Part shown: positions 53,074-62,603 of the stretch, one piece after another | Layout of the letters: the number at the start of each line of letters is the position of its first letter | Numbering within the stretch: position 1 is the stretch's first letter | Notes under the pieces: generated by a model | The model's database searches: none | What the model was told of the DNA's origin: nothing | Seen by the model: the letters and a program-made list of their open reading frames with translations, nothing else | NCBI GenBank assembly: GCA_016703535.1 | Contig: JADJBV010000001.1 | Span: 6,376,001-6,440,000 of the forward strand | Source: Deltaproteobacteria bacterium | GTDB taxonomy: Bacteria; Myxococcota; Kuafuiibacteriia; Kuafuiibacteriales; Kuafuiibacteriaceae | Direction: 5' to 3' | Length of the DNA stretch: 64,000 bases | Translations under genes and position numbers: made by a program

Positions 53074-53174
53074 ATCCTGCCACCCCTTGGGACCGACCAA
53101 AACCCCGGGGTTCTTCGTTTGAGCGTCGAGGGATCGCCTTGCTCCGAACGAAGGATGTGCCGTAGCGTGGAGCG

Positions 53175-54539
53175 GTGACGACCCGCGTGTACGCCCCAGC
53201 GGCGTGCCTTTGCCTCGCCCTCCTCTCGGCGTGTGGCCGTAAGCCCTGCGACGATCCCGACGTCAACAAAGGTCCCGTGGTGCGCTTGGACGTCTCCTTG
53301 GAGACCTGCAACTTTACGCCGGTGGCGGTGCCCACCGGACCGGACCGGGTCAAAAAGCGCGAGGTGGTCCAGCTGAACGGCAAGGCCAGCACCGATCGGA
53401 ACGGGGACTCGCTCGGCTTCGAGTGGACCATGATCGACAAGCCGGACCGCAGCCAAGCCGAGCTCGACGATCCGAAGAGCGCCACGCCCCGCTTCGTGCC
53501 CGATCGGGCCGGGCGGTATGAGATCGATCTGCGGGTCAGCGACGGCGAACTCACCAGCGCGGTGGCCACCTTCACGATGCGGGTCACCAACGAGGTGCCG
53601 ATCGCCAACGCCGGCCTCGACTTCCCCTCGCCTTTGGGTGCACCCGCGACCCTCGATGGCAACGCCAGCACCGACGCCGACGGCGACCCCTTGACCTATA
53701 CCTGGACGGTGAAGTCGCGACCGGCGGGCAGCGCCGCCCGGCTGAGTGATCCCAACAGCGCCACACCCCAGCTGACCCCGGACCTCTACGGCGTCTATTT
53801 GCTCGGGCTGGTGGTCAACGACGGTGACGTGGACAGCGCCGAAGACCTGGTGCGGGTGGGGGGTGGCGTGGTGGGTCAACCGCCGGTGGCCAACGCCGGC
53901 GCCGATCTGACCGCTGTCTTGGGCAAGTGGACCCCGTTGAACGGCTCGGCCAGCTACGATCCCGAGGGGACCCCGCTCCTCTACCAGTGGAGCATCGCCG
54001 AACAGCCGCTCCGCAGCTTGGAGATGGGCAGCTTCTCCGACCCAAAACTCGCAACGCCCAACTTCTTGCCCGCCAAAGAAGGCCGCTACCAAGTGGAGTT
54101 GGTCGTCGAAGATGACTTCTTCGGCAGCGCGCCCGATCGGGTGCAGGTCGACGTGGTGGTGGGCACCGGGGTGCTGAACGGCCCCTGTGAGCCCGATGGG
54201 TGCCCGATGTTCTCGATCTGCCAAAACGCGATCTGCGTGCCCCGGGGCGGCTGCGGCACCAAAACCGCCGCCGGCAGCGACATGCCCGAGACCCATCAGT
54301 TCGATCTGGGGCAGACCTCGGGGACCTTCGAGCTGATCTACGACACCTACTTTCAAGAAGACCTGATCCGGGTGCTCTACGAAGGGACCGAGATCTTCAG
54401 CAGTGGTTGTGTCGGCGAATCCAAGATGATCCGCATCCCCTACTCGGGGAGCACCACCACCGTGACCGTGGAGGTCGAGCCCAACTGCAACGGCGGCTCG
54501 GGGACCGCTTGGGAGTTTCAGGTCAACTGCCCGATGTAG
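53175..54539 (+). CDS. PKD-domain lipoprotein
   Basis: 454 residues from a GTG. The lipobox LLSAC (Cys20) is clear. Three PKD-type immunoglobulin-like domains follow (about 30-140, 142-235, 240-335), each with the pattern NGxASxDxxGDxLxYxW...DxxxATPxxxPDxxGxYxxxLxVxDG. A C-terminal 115-residue domain has six cysteines (CEPDGCPMFSICQNAICVP) and a strand-rich end. Expected on the outer membrane or surface. Adhesion or structural role likely; no enzyme motif. Confidence 0.85.
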   Translation: MTTRVYAPAACLCLALLSACGRKPCDDPDVNKGPVVRLDVSLETCNFTPVAVPTGPDRVKKREVVQLNGKASTDRNGDSLGFEWTMIDKPDRSQAELDDPKSATPRFVPDRAGRYEIDLRVSDGELTSAVATFTMRVTNEVPIANAGLDFPSPLGAPATLDGNASTDADGDPLTYTWTVKSRPAGSAARLSDPNSATPQLTPDLYGVYLLGLVVNDGDVDSAEDLVRVGGGVVGQPPVANAGADLTAVLGKWTPLNGSASYDPEGTPLLYQWSIAEQPLRSLEMGSFSDPKLATPNFLPAKEGRYQVELVVEDDFFGSAPDRVQVDVVVGTGVLNGPCEPDGCPMFSICQNAICVPRGGCGTKTAAGSDMPETHQFDLGQTSGTFELIYDTYFQEDLIRVLYEGTEIFSSGCVGESKMIRIPYSGSTTTVTVEVEPNCNGGSGTAWEFQVNCPM

Positions 54540-54562
54540 GGGGCGAGGGACTGGTGCCTCAA

Positions 54563-55486
54563 CTAGAAGTCGAAGTCTCGTTCGGTCTCTTCGACGTCCA
54601 GGATGTCGACGCTGGTGGGGTTCTCTCGATCTCTGGACTTTGAGGTGGGCCGCAGGGCGCTGGCGAGATCGAGGCCGAAGAGCAAGGCGTCGGGGGCGAC
54701 GAAGTTGAAGCTGACGAAGATCGCCGGCTGAAAGGCGTCCAGGAGGTTGAGCCGCAGCCCGGGCGTCATTTGGACGGGCGGCGCCACGTCGCCGATCCCA
54801 CCGAGGGCGGTCGCGCCGCTGAACTCCAAGTAAGGTTCGGCGACGCCCAAGTTGATCCCGGCCCGGGCCGCGCCGCCGAACAACATCACCAGGCCCTGAT
54901 CGCCTCGGGGGAGAGAGATGGCCGGCACCAACCCCAGCTCTCCGCCCAGGGTCACCGCCCCGATGCTGGCCTCGACGTGGAGGCGGCCCCGAAAGGAGAG
55001 GGTCTGGGGGAGATAGAGTTGGACCTCATAACCTCGAAAAGCGCCGAACAAGAGGAGCGCAGCTTGGGTGGTCTCGCTGGAAGGTGCGGTCGGGAGATAC
55101 GCGTCCAGACCTCCGCCGACCCGCAACACCAGCTCGGGGGTCTCGACCACCACGCCGCCGAAGGATGCGCCCAGGGCCAAATTGCCGATCACCAAACGAG
55201 CGTCGGACTCATAGCCGTTGGTGATCCCCAGAGGCAGCGCTCCGCTGAACACCAAGCCGGGCCGCGCCCTGACTTGAGCCCGGATCTCGGTCGACCAGGC
55301 AGAGGAAGAAGAAAAAGGGCCTTGGCCGTCGGCGAAGGTGGCCCGGGTGACCAGGTTGAAGCGCGTCAGCCCCGAGGGATCGAGCTGCTCGGTGGACCAA
55401 GGCGGCAGCGGCGGAAGGGGCGGCGCGTCGATCTGAGCCTGGATGTCGGCTTGAGCGGCGAGGAGCAGGGCAAAGGAGAACCACAT
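54563..55486 (-). CDS. Putative outer-membrane beta-barrel protein
   Basis: 307 residues with a short signal peptide (1-15, FALLLAAQADIQAQ). The rest alternates hydrophobic and polar residues in short strands with Gly/aromatic ends (ARLVIGNLALGASFGG, ELVLRVGGGLDAYL, GRLHVEASIGAVTLGGELG). This fits a beta-barrel or related outer-membrane protein. The C-terminus is charged and polar (KSRDRENPTS, VEETERDFDF), unlike the final aromatic residue of BAM substrates, so the tail may extend into the periplasm. Converges with the PKD gene. Confidence 0.6.
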   Translation of the reverse strand: MWFSFALLLAAQADIQAQIDAPPLPPLPPWSTEQLDPSGLTRFNLVTRATFADGQGPFSSSSAWSTEIRAQVRARPGLVFSGALPLGITNGYESDARLVIGNLALGASFGGVVVETPELVLRVGGGLDAYLPTAPSSETTQAALLLFGAFRGYEVQLYLPQTLSFRGRLHVEASIGAVTLGGELGLVPAISLPRGDQGLVMLFGGAARAGINLGVAEPYLEFSGATALGGIGDVAPPVQMTPGLRLNLLDAFQPAIFVSFNFVAPDALLFGLDLASALRPTSKSRDRENPTSVDILDVEETERDFDF

Positions 55487-55592
55487 CGAGGAGGCCTCAC
55501 AGGCTCCCCAAATCCGGGCGGGGGGTCAAGAGCTCCAGCCCCAGGGCGACCGAACGTCACCGGCCGGTGGCCGAGTCCGTATGGGCGGGCCC

Positions 55593-56495
55593 TCAGGCCC
55601 GGACGTCTTTGGCTTTGCCCAAGGTCTTGAGCCGCTTCAGGCGCATCGGATCTTGTTGGGACAAGAGCGGATCGGCCGAGTGGAGCTCGTAAGCCTTGGC
55701 GAAATAACGTTCGGCTTCGTCGGTCTTCTTGAGGGCCTGCAGGCACTCGGCGATCTCTTCGTTGATCAAGGCGTCGCTGAGCCGCAGCCGATCGAGTTCG
55801 GTCAGGAGGCCCTTTTGAAGCTCGAGGGCCTCGGGGATCTTGTTCATCAGGCGCAACACCCGGCCGCCGTAGGAGCGGGCCAGGACCACGTGCACCGCCA
55901 ACCCCTGTTCCTTGAAGGCGCTTTCGGCTTGAGCGAAGGCGTCCATCGCTTTTTGAAGCTGGAGCAGCTCTAGGAAGTGCCACCCGAGGCGCACGTAGAG
56001 CACACCCCGCCAGTTGCGAGCCCGGGTGATGGTGGTGCGCTCCGCCGCCTCCAGCGCCTTGTTGGTCCATTCGTGACGTTTTTTGGGGGTCTCGATCCGG
56101 GCCATCATGTCGGCGGCGTCGATCAAGAACGGGAGGTCGGCCTCTTCGGTGGCCAAGCGGAGCACCTCCATGAAGCGCTCCCGAGCCTGGGCGGGTGACT
56201 TGGCCACCACCAGGGCCCGACCCCGCTCCAACAAGACTCGGAGCTTGGGCGCCAACGACTTGGCCGCCGGCAGGAGCTTTTCGGCCTCCAGCAAGGTGCG
56301 ATCCGCCTCCCGCAACTTGCCTTGCAGCGACTCGGCCCGGGCGACCTGGGTCAAGATCTCGATGGCCCACGACGGATCGCTGTGACCGGCGGCCCGCTCA
56401 CTCTCCAGGATCCGCCGGAGCTCGACCTCGGCTTCTTTGGGATGGTGCAGGTCCCAAGGCAGAGCAACGTCGACAACTTCGCAGGGCAAGTCCAC
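55593..56495 (-). CDS. TPR-like helical repeat protein
   Basis: 300 residues from a GTG at 56495. Six or more helical pairs with TPR-type spacing (AIEILTQVARAESLQGKLRE, ALELQKGLLTELDR, EAERYFAKAYELHSADPL) and no signal or membrane segment. Probably a cytoplasmic scaffold. No partner is evident; flanking genes are separately spaced. The start is uncertain. Confidence 0.65.
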   Translation of the reverse strand: MDLPCEVVDVALPWDLHHPKEAEVELRRILESERAAGHSDPSWAIEILTQVARAESLQGKLREADRTLLEAEKLLPAAKSLAPKLRVLLERGRALVVAKSPAQARERFMEVLRLATEEADLPFLIDAADMMARIETPKKRHEWTNKALEAAERTTITRARNWRGVLYVRLGWHFLELLQLQKAMDAFAQAESAFKEQGLAVHVVLARSYGGRVLRLMNKIPEALELQKGLLTELDRLRLSDALINEEIAECLQALKKTDEAERYFAKAYELHSADPLLSQQDPMRLKRLKTLGKAKDVRA

Positions 56496-56588
56496 GGCCC
56501 AACTTCAGCCGTCGGGCCGTCAGAATGCAAGCGCTACGCGCACCGGGGGGGGGCGCCAGGTCCCGGCCTAGGGAAAAGCGGACACCCC

Positions 56589-58349
56589 TCAAGCGTCCAG
56601 GACGTCCCGGATCTTTCGGAACAACAGCTCCGGCGTCAGCGGCTTCTGCACGAAGGCCACTCCGGCCTCCAGGACGCCGTGGTGCAAGATCACGTCGTCG
56701 GTGTAGCCCGACATGAACAACACCGGCAACTTCGGGCGTTGGGTGCGGACCCGATCCGCCAGCTCCCGACCGTTGAGGCCCGGCATGATCACGTCGGTCA
56801 GCAGCAGATCGAAGTTGCGCGCCGGATCGGCCACCAGACGCAGCGCCTCGTTGGGCCCGTTGACCGCTTGGACCTGGTAGCCGGCCTTGCCCAACATCGC
56901 CACCACCAGCCGACGCACCATCTCGTCGTCTTCGACCAAGAGGATCACCTCGTGGCCCCGGGCCTTGGGCAGGTCCCGGGTGGGCGAGGCGGCCGCGTCC
57001 GGCTGCCCCAAGGTGGCGGGCAAGTAGATCCGAATGGAGGTGCCGGTGCCGACCTCGCTGTAGAGCCAGACGTTGCCGCCCAGCTGCTTGACGATTCCGA
57101 ACACCGTGGAGAGGCCAAGCCCAGTGCCTTTGCCCCGGGCCTTGGTGGTGAAAAACGGCTCAAAGGCCCGAGCCTGGGTGGCCTTGTCCATGCCAAGGCC
57201 GGTGTCGCTCACCGCCAACATCACGTAGTCGCCAGGGGTCACGCCCAAGTGTTCCTTGGCGTACTCCTCGTCGAGGTACACGTTTTTGGTCTCGATGGTC
57301 AGGCGCCCGCCTTTGGGCATCGCGTCTCGGGCGTTGACCACCAGGTTCATCAACACCTGCTCCAGGTGGCCTTGATCCGCCTTGATCCGGGACAAGGGGC
57401 GCCCGAGCTGGAGTCGCAGCTCGATGTCTTCACCCAAAGTGCGCTCCAGGATCTGAGCGATGTTGTTCACCACCACGTTCGGTTCGAGGACCTTCAGATC
57501 CAAGAGCTGCCGGCGGCTGAAGGCCAGCAGTTGTTTGGTCAGGTCAGCGGCCCGGAGCGCGGCCTTCTTCACCTGCTCCAGCTCGTTGCGGTAGGGCAAC
57601 GCGGGCGGCGACTCCTCCAAGATCATCTCGCTGTAGCTGAGGATCACCGACAGCAAGTTGTTGAAGTCGTGGGAGACGCCACCCGCCAGGCGGCCGATCG
57701 CCTCGAGGCGTTGAGATTGTCGGAGTTGTTCTTCGGTGTTCTCCAGCGTCTCCATGGCATGGCGGAGCTCGGCGGTGCGGGCTTCGACCCGCTGCTCCAG
57801 CTCTTCCTTCAGCGTCATCAACTCCCGATTGACGACCTGGACCTCATGGGCTCGCCGGAGGATCTCGGCCTCCATCCGGCCGGCTTCGCTGCGCAGGGCT
57901 TCGGTGTCCCGGGCCGCCTCCACCCCTTCTGCCTTGAGTCGCACGAAGGTGGTGACGTCCTCGACCGCGTGGATCACGTAGGCCAACTCGTTGCTGGGGC
58001 CGTAGACCGGCGTGTTGATCGGGCTCCAGTACCGCACCTCGAAGCCGCCGCCTTCGGAGTCGGGCTTGCGGATGTCATACTTCTGCACGGGCATCGGGTC
58101 CGGCTTACGCAGGCGGATGGCCCGATCGATGGAAGCGCGAAGGTTGGCGACGCCCTCGGCCCCGACATCGTCCGGGTTGTCGGGGAATACTTCGAACAAC
58201 TTTCGGCCGACGATCTCGCTTCGGTTGGTCATCGTCGCCTTCAGGTAAGCGTTGGTGACGGCGATGATGCGAAGTTCGGGATCCAAGATCAGGTAGCAGC
58301 CCGGGACGGCGTCGAGGATCTGGAGATAGTTGGGGCTTCCTTCCTGCAC
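56589..58349 (-). CDS. PAS hybrid histidine kinase with C-terminal receiver domain
   Basis: 586 residues from a GTG at 58349. A PAS sensor domain covers 5-140, a coiled coil about 140-215, then the kinase core: H box SHDFNNLL with His227, N box NLVVNARDAM (Asn339), G1 SDTGLGMD (Asp382), the FEPFFTTK F box and GKGTGLGLS. A receiver domain at 465-586 has LVEDDE, the phosphorylated Asp519 in LLTDVIMPG, Ser547-Gly and Lys569. No membrane segment, so it senses inside the cell. The family with SHDFNN is the HisKA_4/ComP-independent group common in Deltaproteobacteria. No response regulator gene is adjacent; an orphan kinase. Confidence 0.93.
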   Translation of the reverse strand: MQEGSPNYLQILDAVPGCYLILDPELRIIAVTNAYLKATMTNRSEIVGRKLFEVFPDNPDDVGAEGVANLRASIDRAIRLRKPDPMPVQKYDIRKPDSEGGGFEVRYWSPINTPVYGPSNELAYVIHAVEDVTTFVRLKAEGVEAARDTEALRSEAGRMEAEILRRAHEVQVVNRELMTLKEELEQRVEARTAELRHAMETLENTEEQLRQSQRLEAIGRLAGGVSHDFNNLLSVILSYSEMILEESPPALPYRNELEQVKKAALRAADLTKQLLAFSRRQLLDLKVLEPNVVVNNIAQILERTLGEDIELRLQLGRPLSRIKADQGHLEQVLMNLVVNARDAMPKGGRLTIETKNVYLDEEYAKEHLGVTPGDYVMLAVSDTGLGMDKATQARAFEPFFTTKARGKGTGLGLSTVFGIVKQLGGNVWLYSEVGTGTSIRIYLPATLGQPDAAASPTRDLPKARGHEVILLVEDDEMVRRLVVAMLGKAGYQVQAVNGPNEALRLVADPARNFDLLLTDVIMPGLNGRELADRVRTQRPKLPVLFMSGYTDDVILHHGVLEAGVAFVQKPLTPELLFRKIRDVLDA

Positions 58350-58408
58350 TACACCCCGACCCTAGGGGGTGGCTGGAATAATGGAAAGGCCCTCAATTCA
58401 CCTTCTTT

Positions 58409-61400
58409 TCAGCGACGCCGACGCAGCAGGAACAGGAGCCCGCAGAGGCCCACTCCGATGCCGCCGGTCGGACCCGAGGGGTGGGCGGTACATCCGCACC
58501 CTTCTTCGGTGGGCGGCCCCCCGCCCGCGTCGACGGGGGTGCCTTGATCGGCCGCGCCCGCGTCGGGCCCACCCGAGTCGGCCGTGGGTTGGGCGTCCGG
58601 GTTCGGTAGGCCCGCGTCGGTCGGCCCCATCGCAGCGATGCACTCATTGGGGCCTTGCTCGCAAGGCGCCTCGGGCGGAAGTGAGTCGTTATCCAACGAC
58701 AACAGATAGGACAACAGCTCGGCTCGTTCTGAAACAGCCAAAGCCGGGATCGGGCCGTGTCGATCCAACACCTGCTCCAAGGTGGCCGCCGATCCGTCGT
58801 GCAGATAAGGCGCCCCATCCCACAAACCGCGTAGGGTCGGGGTGTCGAAGCCCACGCCGATCAAAGGTTGGCCCAGGCCTTGGCCGCTGCTGGGACGGAT
58901 GGTCCCGACGTCGTGGCGCAGGTGATCGCTGAAGGTGGGGCCGCCGTGGCAGACCGCGCACCCGGCGTTGTTGAAGACCACCCGGCCCCGGCGAGCGTCG
59001 GCGCTGAGGCTCCCGTCTGCTTCCCGATGGGGGCTGGGCTCGAACGTCGTCAGGGTCGCGACGTAGGCGGCCAAGGCGTCGAGCTCAGCGGAGCGCCCCG
59101 CTTTGGGAGCCCCGAGGGGATCTTGGGTCGCGGCGAAGTCGGCGTCGCTCAAGTAGCCCTGGCCCCCGAAGGCCCCTCGGATGTCGTGCTCAAAATCCTG
59201 GAGTTCGTCGAAGTTGGCGGTCCAATGGACCCGGCCGTGGCCCACGCCCGCTCGGCCGTTGAGGCTGATGGTGTTGCGGAGGCCTTCGCCCGCCTGCGTG
59301 AAGTCCCAGGTGCGCCCGTCGTGGCCCCCTTCGAAGTGGCAGGTGGCGCAAGAGAGGTAGCTGTCCCGGCTCATCCGGTGATCGGCGGCGTCGTGGAAGA
59401 TGCGCTTGCCGGCCAAAACCACGGGGCTCAAGGGTTCGCTGGCGACGGTGGTGATGGTGGCGAGCTCAGGGGCGGCGTTGCGGGTGCCCCGGAGCAACCC
59501 GGCCACGTCGTAATAACTCACCGACCGGGACAAGAAGTTGAAGACCGCCAGCCGTTCACCGGCCGGATCGAGGGCCATCGCCTGGGGCCCGAGGCCCACG
59601 TCGAACTGAGAGACCCGTTCGTCTTTGGCCAGATCGAAGACGTCGATCCGGTGCACGCCGTGAGAGGCCACGAACAAAAGATCGGCCAGGGGGCTGATCA
59701 AGGTCGTGAGGACCAGCTCTCGATCGTTGATGTCCAGGCGCCGATGGACCGCCGCCGACGCCGTCGCGATCTCAAAGCGCGAGACCACGGTGCGGGCCCG
59801 GCTTTCGAAGGTCAGGGGGCGTCCATCCCGCACCAGGCCCCGGGCGATGTTGTCCTTTTTGCTGGCCACGAAGCCGGTCACGCCGTCGGGGGCGATCTGG
59901 ACCTCGGCCACGTAGTTGGGCACGCCGCGGCCGGTGGCCTCGGTGTCGGGCCCCGGGTCGAAGGGCAAATGGACCACTTCACGCTGGGCCAAGTTCGAAG
60001 CGTCCAAGACGTGGACCTCTCCTTCGGTGTCGCCCGAGATGAAGCGGGTCACGTACAACTTGCCGTCGAACCAGGTCAGGCCTCGGGCGGTCGGCGTGAT
60101 CACCGAACTTGGTCCCAGGGATCCGTCGGCCTCGATCACCTGGACCTCGCCGGTGGCGTAGAGGCTGACGTAACCTCGGCCATCGGGGGCAAAGACGATG
60201 GCGGTCGGGGCCGAGGCCCGGCGCAGCGGGATCGTGCGCAGCTCCGACCCGGTGTCGAGGTCGAGGATCACCAAACGCGCGCCGCTGCGATCCACCACCC
60301 AAAGTTCGTCGCCCTTTTGCGCCAGACCTTCGGGCCGGCCGCCGATCGCCCGCTCCCAGATCACGCCGCCGTTCGGGTCCACCCGGCTGACCGAGCCGTG
60401 GTCCGGGTTGACGTTGAGGGTGTGGCCTTCCACCCAGATCAACTTGGAGGCGGTCCGGGCCGGGACGTTGACCAAAGGCCGGTGCACGATCTTCAGGCCG
60501 CTGCAGCTGGCAGCTCGGACCCCGTCATCGACGTTGAGGGTGATCGGGTGGCGCCCGGGCGGGAGGAACACGCTGGGGTTGGGCCCGCTCAAGGTGCGGC
60601 CGGCGACCCGCCACTGATAGTTGCCGCTTTGGGGGCCGGTGCCGCTCAAGGTGATGGTGCCGGTCAGGGCCGGGCTGAGATCCACCTCGCAGGGCAAGGG
60701 TTCGGGGACGATCACCACCGAATACATGCTCTGGGCCCCACTGGCGCCCAAGGCCGAGTTGCCACCCAGGTTGACCGGGCCGGCGGGGAAGTCGCGCCGA
60801 TAGACGTCCAAGGTGGTGTCGGTGGTGACCACGGTTTCGCCGGTGGGCGTGAAGGTGCCGAGCCAGTTGGGGATCGACGAGGCCCGAGCGTCGTAGAGCA
60901 CCGCAACCTCGGCGGGCGCCAACAGCTCGAAGGAGAGGAAGTTGGAGAGGAAGTTGATCCGGTCGACGTTGGCGGTTTGCAAGTAGGCTTGCCGTTCGTA
61001 GCGGGCCGGATATTGGGCCGTGAAGGTGTAGTCCCGATCGCTGTAAACCAACTTGCCTTCGCTGAAGATCCCCAAGGCGTAGCTGCCCAAGGCCACGTTG
61101 ACGTCGACGTTGATCACCGCCGCGGTCGGCGACTGGGCCACCGATCCATCGCCGGTGGTGATGGTGCCTTCGAAGCGAGGCGACGGGTTGCCGACCACGT
61201 CCCGCACCCCCACCGCCACGATCCGATAGGTGCGGTTGAGGCCGAGTTCGCTGACCGGCGCCAGGTTGACCAACCCTTGTTGGACCGACAACCACGCGGG
61301 CACTGGGTTGCCGCCGTCGTCCTCCAACCAGAGGGTGCTGGGGTTCAAGCTGGCGGCGTCGATCTGATCCGAAAAGCTGAGGCCGATCCGGGTGCTCAAG

Positions 61401-62536
61401 GCCACCTCGGTGCTGCCGCTGGGCGGGTGCATCCACTCGACCACCGGCGGGTTGGTGTCGGGGGCCTCTTGGTGCGGGATGATCGCGGTGCCGACGCCGT
61501 GATCATCGCCGGCGATCACCAGGTTGCCGAGGACTGAGGCGAAGTCTTCGTCTCGATCGGTGCGGCCCGAGCTTCCATCGCCGATCTGGGTCGGTGGGTT
61601 GATCTGAAACTTCACATAGTTGTTGGAGAAGCCCGAGTGAAAGAACCCATCTTGGTAAGATCCGTAGCCGCCCGAGTTGAAGAAGAAGCCCACCGTGTCG
61701 AGATAGTTTATCCCGCCGTCGGGGGTGAGCTGATAGAAGTGGGCCCGGGGTGGGATGTTGCCCGAGATCAGGATCTTCCCGTCGCCGGCCAGGAGGTGGC
61801 TGTAGCCGGCCCGGGCGTTCACCTGTTGGAGCAGGCGCGGCTGATCGGGGATCGCCACGTCCAAGGTGGCCATCGCGCTGGACTGGCTCTCCATCACCAC
61901 CGCCAGGTTGCCCAGCACGAACACTTGGGCCGGGCTGACGCCGCCGAGATCACCGGTGGGCACTTGGGCCAACAACGCCGGCGCCGCTGGATCTCGGACG
62001 TCGACCACGTAGAGGCCTTGATCGACGCCGGCCACGTAAAGATAGGGCGCCTGCCAGAACAACCACCAGTCGCCGCTGTAGTCGCCGAGGGCGATCCCGG
62101 GCAGCGGCGTGTAGCTCAGGCGTTGGATCGCGCGAGGGTTGGTGACGTCGTAGATCAGGACCCCAAGTTCACCTTGGGCGGCGAGCAAAAGTTGGTTGCC
62201 GTACCAGGCCAAAGAGAAGCCGTGGGCCTCCCGCAGGGCGTGGGTCTCAGGGTCGTCGTATTGGGCCACCATCACCGGCGCCCGGGGGTTGGAGAGATCC
62301 CAAAACTCGAGGCCACCGTCGCTTTCGTCGCCGCCGCCATCGCTTGAATAGATGACCAGCAAGTAGCCCTGCACCAGGGCGACGTTGCCGTGGCCGTGGG
62401 GGCTTTCGATGTAGCCGATGGGGTTGAAGACCTCGCCCGAGCTGTAGTTGAGGTTGCCCAAGCCCGGGCCGACCTGGGCCTGGGCGGTGAGGCTCAAGGC
62501 GAGGAGCGGCAAGGCCAAACCAACGCGGGCGAACAT
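58409..62536 (-). CDS. Giant exported propeller / diheme-peroxidase-like protein with MYXO-CTERM-like tail
   Basis: 1375 residues. Signal peptide 1-20. Residues about 30-360 have LVIVD-type repeats (GLYVVDVRDPAAPALLAQV), then a Big_5-like domain near 370-480 (GSTEVALSTRIGLSFSDQID). A second YVTN-like propeller covers roughly 690-1030. Residues 1040-1235 look like a MauG/cytochrome c peroxidase module with two heme sites, CATCH (1063) and CAVCH (1193), and the family phrase TPTLRGLWDGAPYLHDGS. An Ala/Asp-rich linker leads to GCGCTA (near 1346), a membrane helix and RRRR, matching the MYXO-CTERM surface-anchoring signal. Likely surface redox enzyme of unknown substrate. Confidence 0.85.
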   Translation of the reverse strand: MFARVGLALPLLALSLTAQAQVGPGLGNLNYSSGEVFNPIGYIESPHGHGNVALVQGYLLVIYSSDGGGDESDGGLEFWDLSNPRAPVMVAQYDDPETHALREAHGFSLAWYGNQLLLAAQGELGVLIYDVTNPRAIQRLSYTPLPGIALGDYSGDWWLFWQAPYLYVAGVDQGLYVVDVRDPAAPALLAQVPTGDLGGVSPAQVFVLGNLAVVMESQSSAMATLDVAIPDQPRLLQQVNARAGYSHLLAGDGKILISGNIPPRAHFYQLTPDGGINYLDTVGFFFNSGGYGSYQDGFFHSGFSNNYVKFQINPPTQIGDGSSGRTDRDEDFASVLGNLVIAGDDHGVGTAIIPHQEAPDTNPPVVEWMHPPSGSTEVALSTRIGLSFSDQIDAASLNPSTLWLEDDGGNPVPAWLSVQQGLVNLAPVSELGLNRTYRIVAVGVRDVVGNPSPRFEGTITTGDGSVAQSPTAAVINVDVNVALGSYALGIFSEGKLVYSDRDYTFTAQYPARYERQAYLQTANVDRINFLSNFLSFELLAPAEVAVLYDARASSIPNWLGTFTPTGETVVTTDTTLDVYRRDFPAGPVNLGGNSALGASGAQSMYSVVIVPEPLPCEVDLSPALTGTITLSGTGPQSGNYQWRVAGRTLSGPNPSVFLPPGRHPITLNVDDGVRAASCSGLKIVHRPLVNVPARTASKLIWVEGHTLNVNPDHGSVSRVDPNGGVIWERAIGGRPEGLAQKGDELWVVDRSGARLVILDLDTGSELRTIPLRRASAPTAIVFAPDGRGYVSLYATGEVQVIEADGSLGPSSVITPTARGLTWFDGKLYVTRFISGDTEGEVHVLDASNLAQREVVHLPFDPGPDTEATGRGVPNYVAEVQIAPDGVTGFVASKKDNIARGLVRDGRPLTFESRARTVVSRFEIATASAAVHRRLDINDRELVLTTLISPLADLLFVASHGVHRIDVFDLAKDERVSQFDVGLGPQAMALDPAGERLAVFNFLSRSVSYYDVAGLLRGTRNAAPELATITTVASEPLSPVVLAGKRIFHDAADHRMSRDSYLSCATCHFEGGHDGRTWDFTQAGEGLRNTISLNGRAGVGHGRVHWTANFDELQDFEHDIRGAFGGQGYLSDADFAATQDPLGAPKAGRSAELDALAAYVATLTTFEPSPHREADGSLSADARRGRVVFNNAGCAVCHGGPTFSDHLRHDVGTIRPSSGQGLGQPLIGVGFDTPTLRGLWDGAPYLHDGSAATLEQVLDRHGPIPALAVSERAELLSYLLSLDNDSLPPEAPCEQGPNECIAAMGPTDAGLPNPDAQPTADSGGPDAGAADQGTPVDAGGGPPTEEGCGCTAHPSGPTGGIGVGLCGLLFLLRRRR

Positions 62537-62603
62537 GGCGAGCCTGTAGCCCGATCCCCCAGCCCGGGGGAACCGGGAGGCCGACGTATCCGCCGAAGCG
62601 GGT

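Noticed and set aside
58868..61537. Long plus-strand open frame opposite the propeller-peroxidase gene
   Set aside because: Shadow of the minus-strand gene, whose heme motifs, signal peptide and C-terminal anchor are clear.
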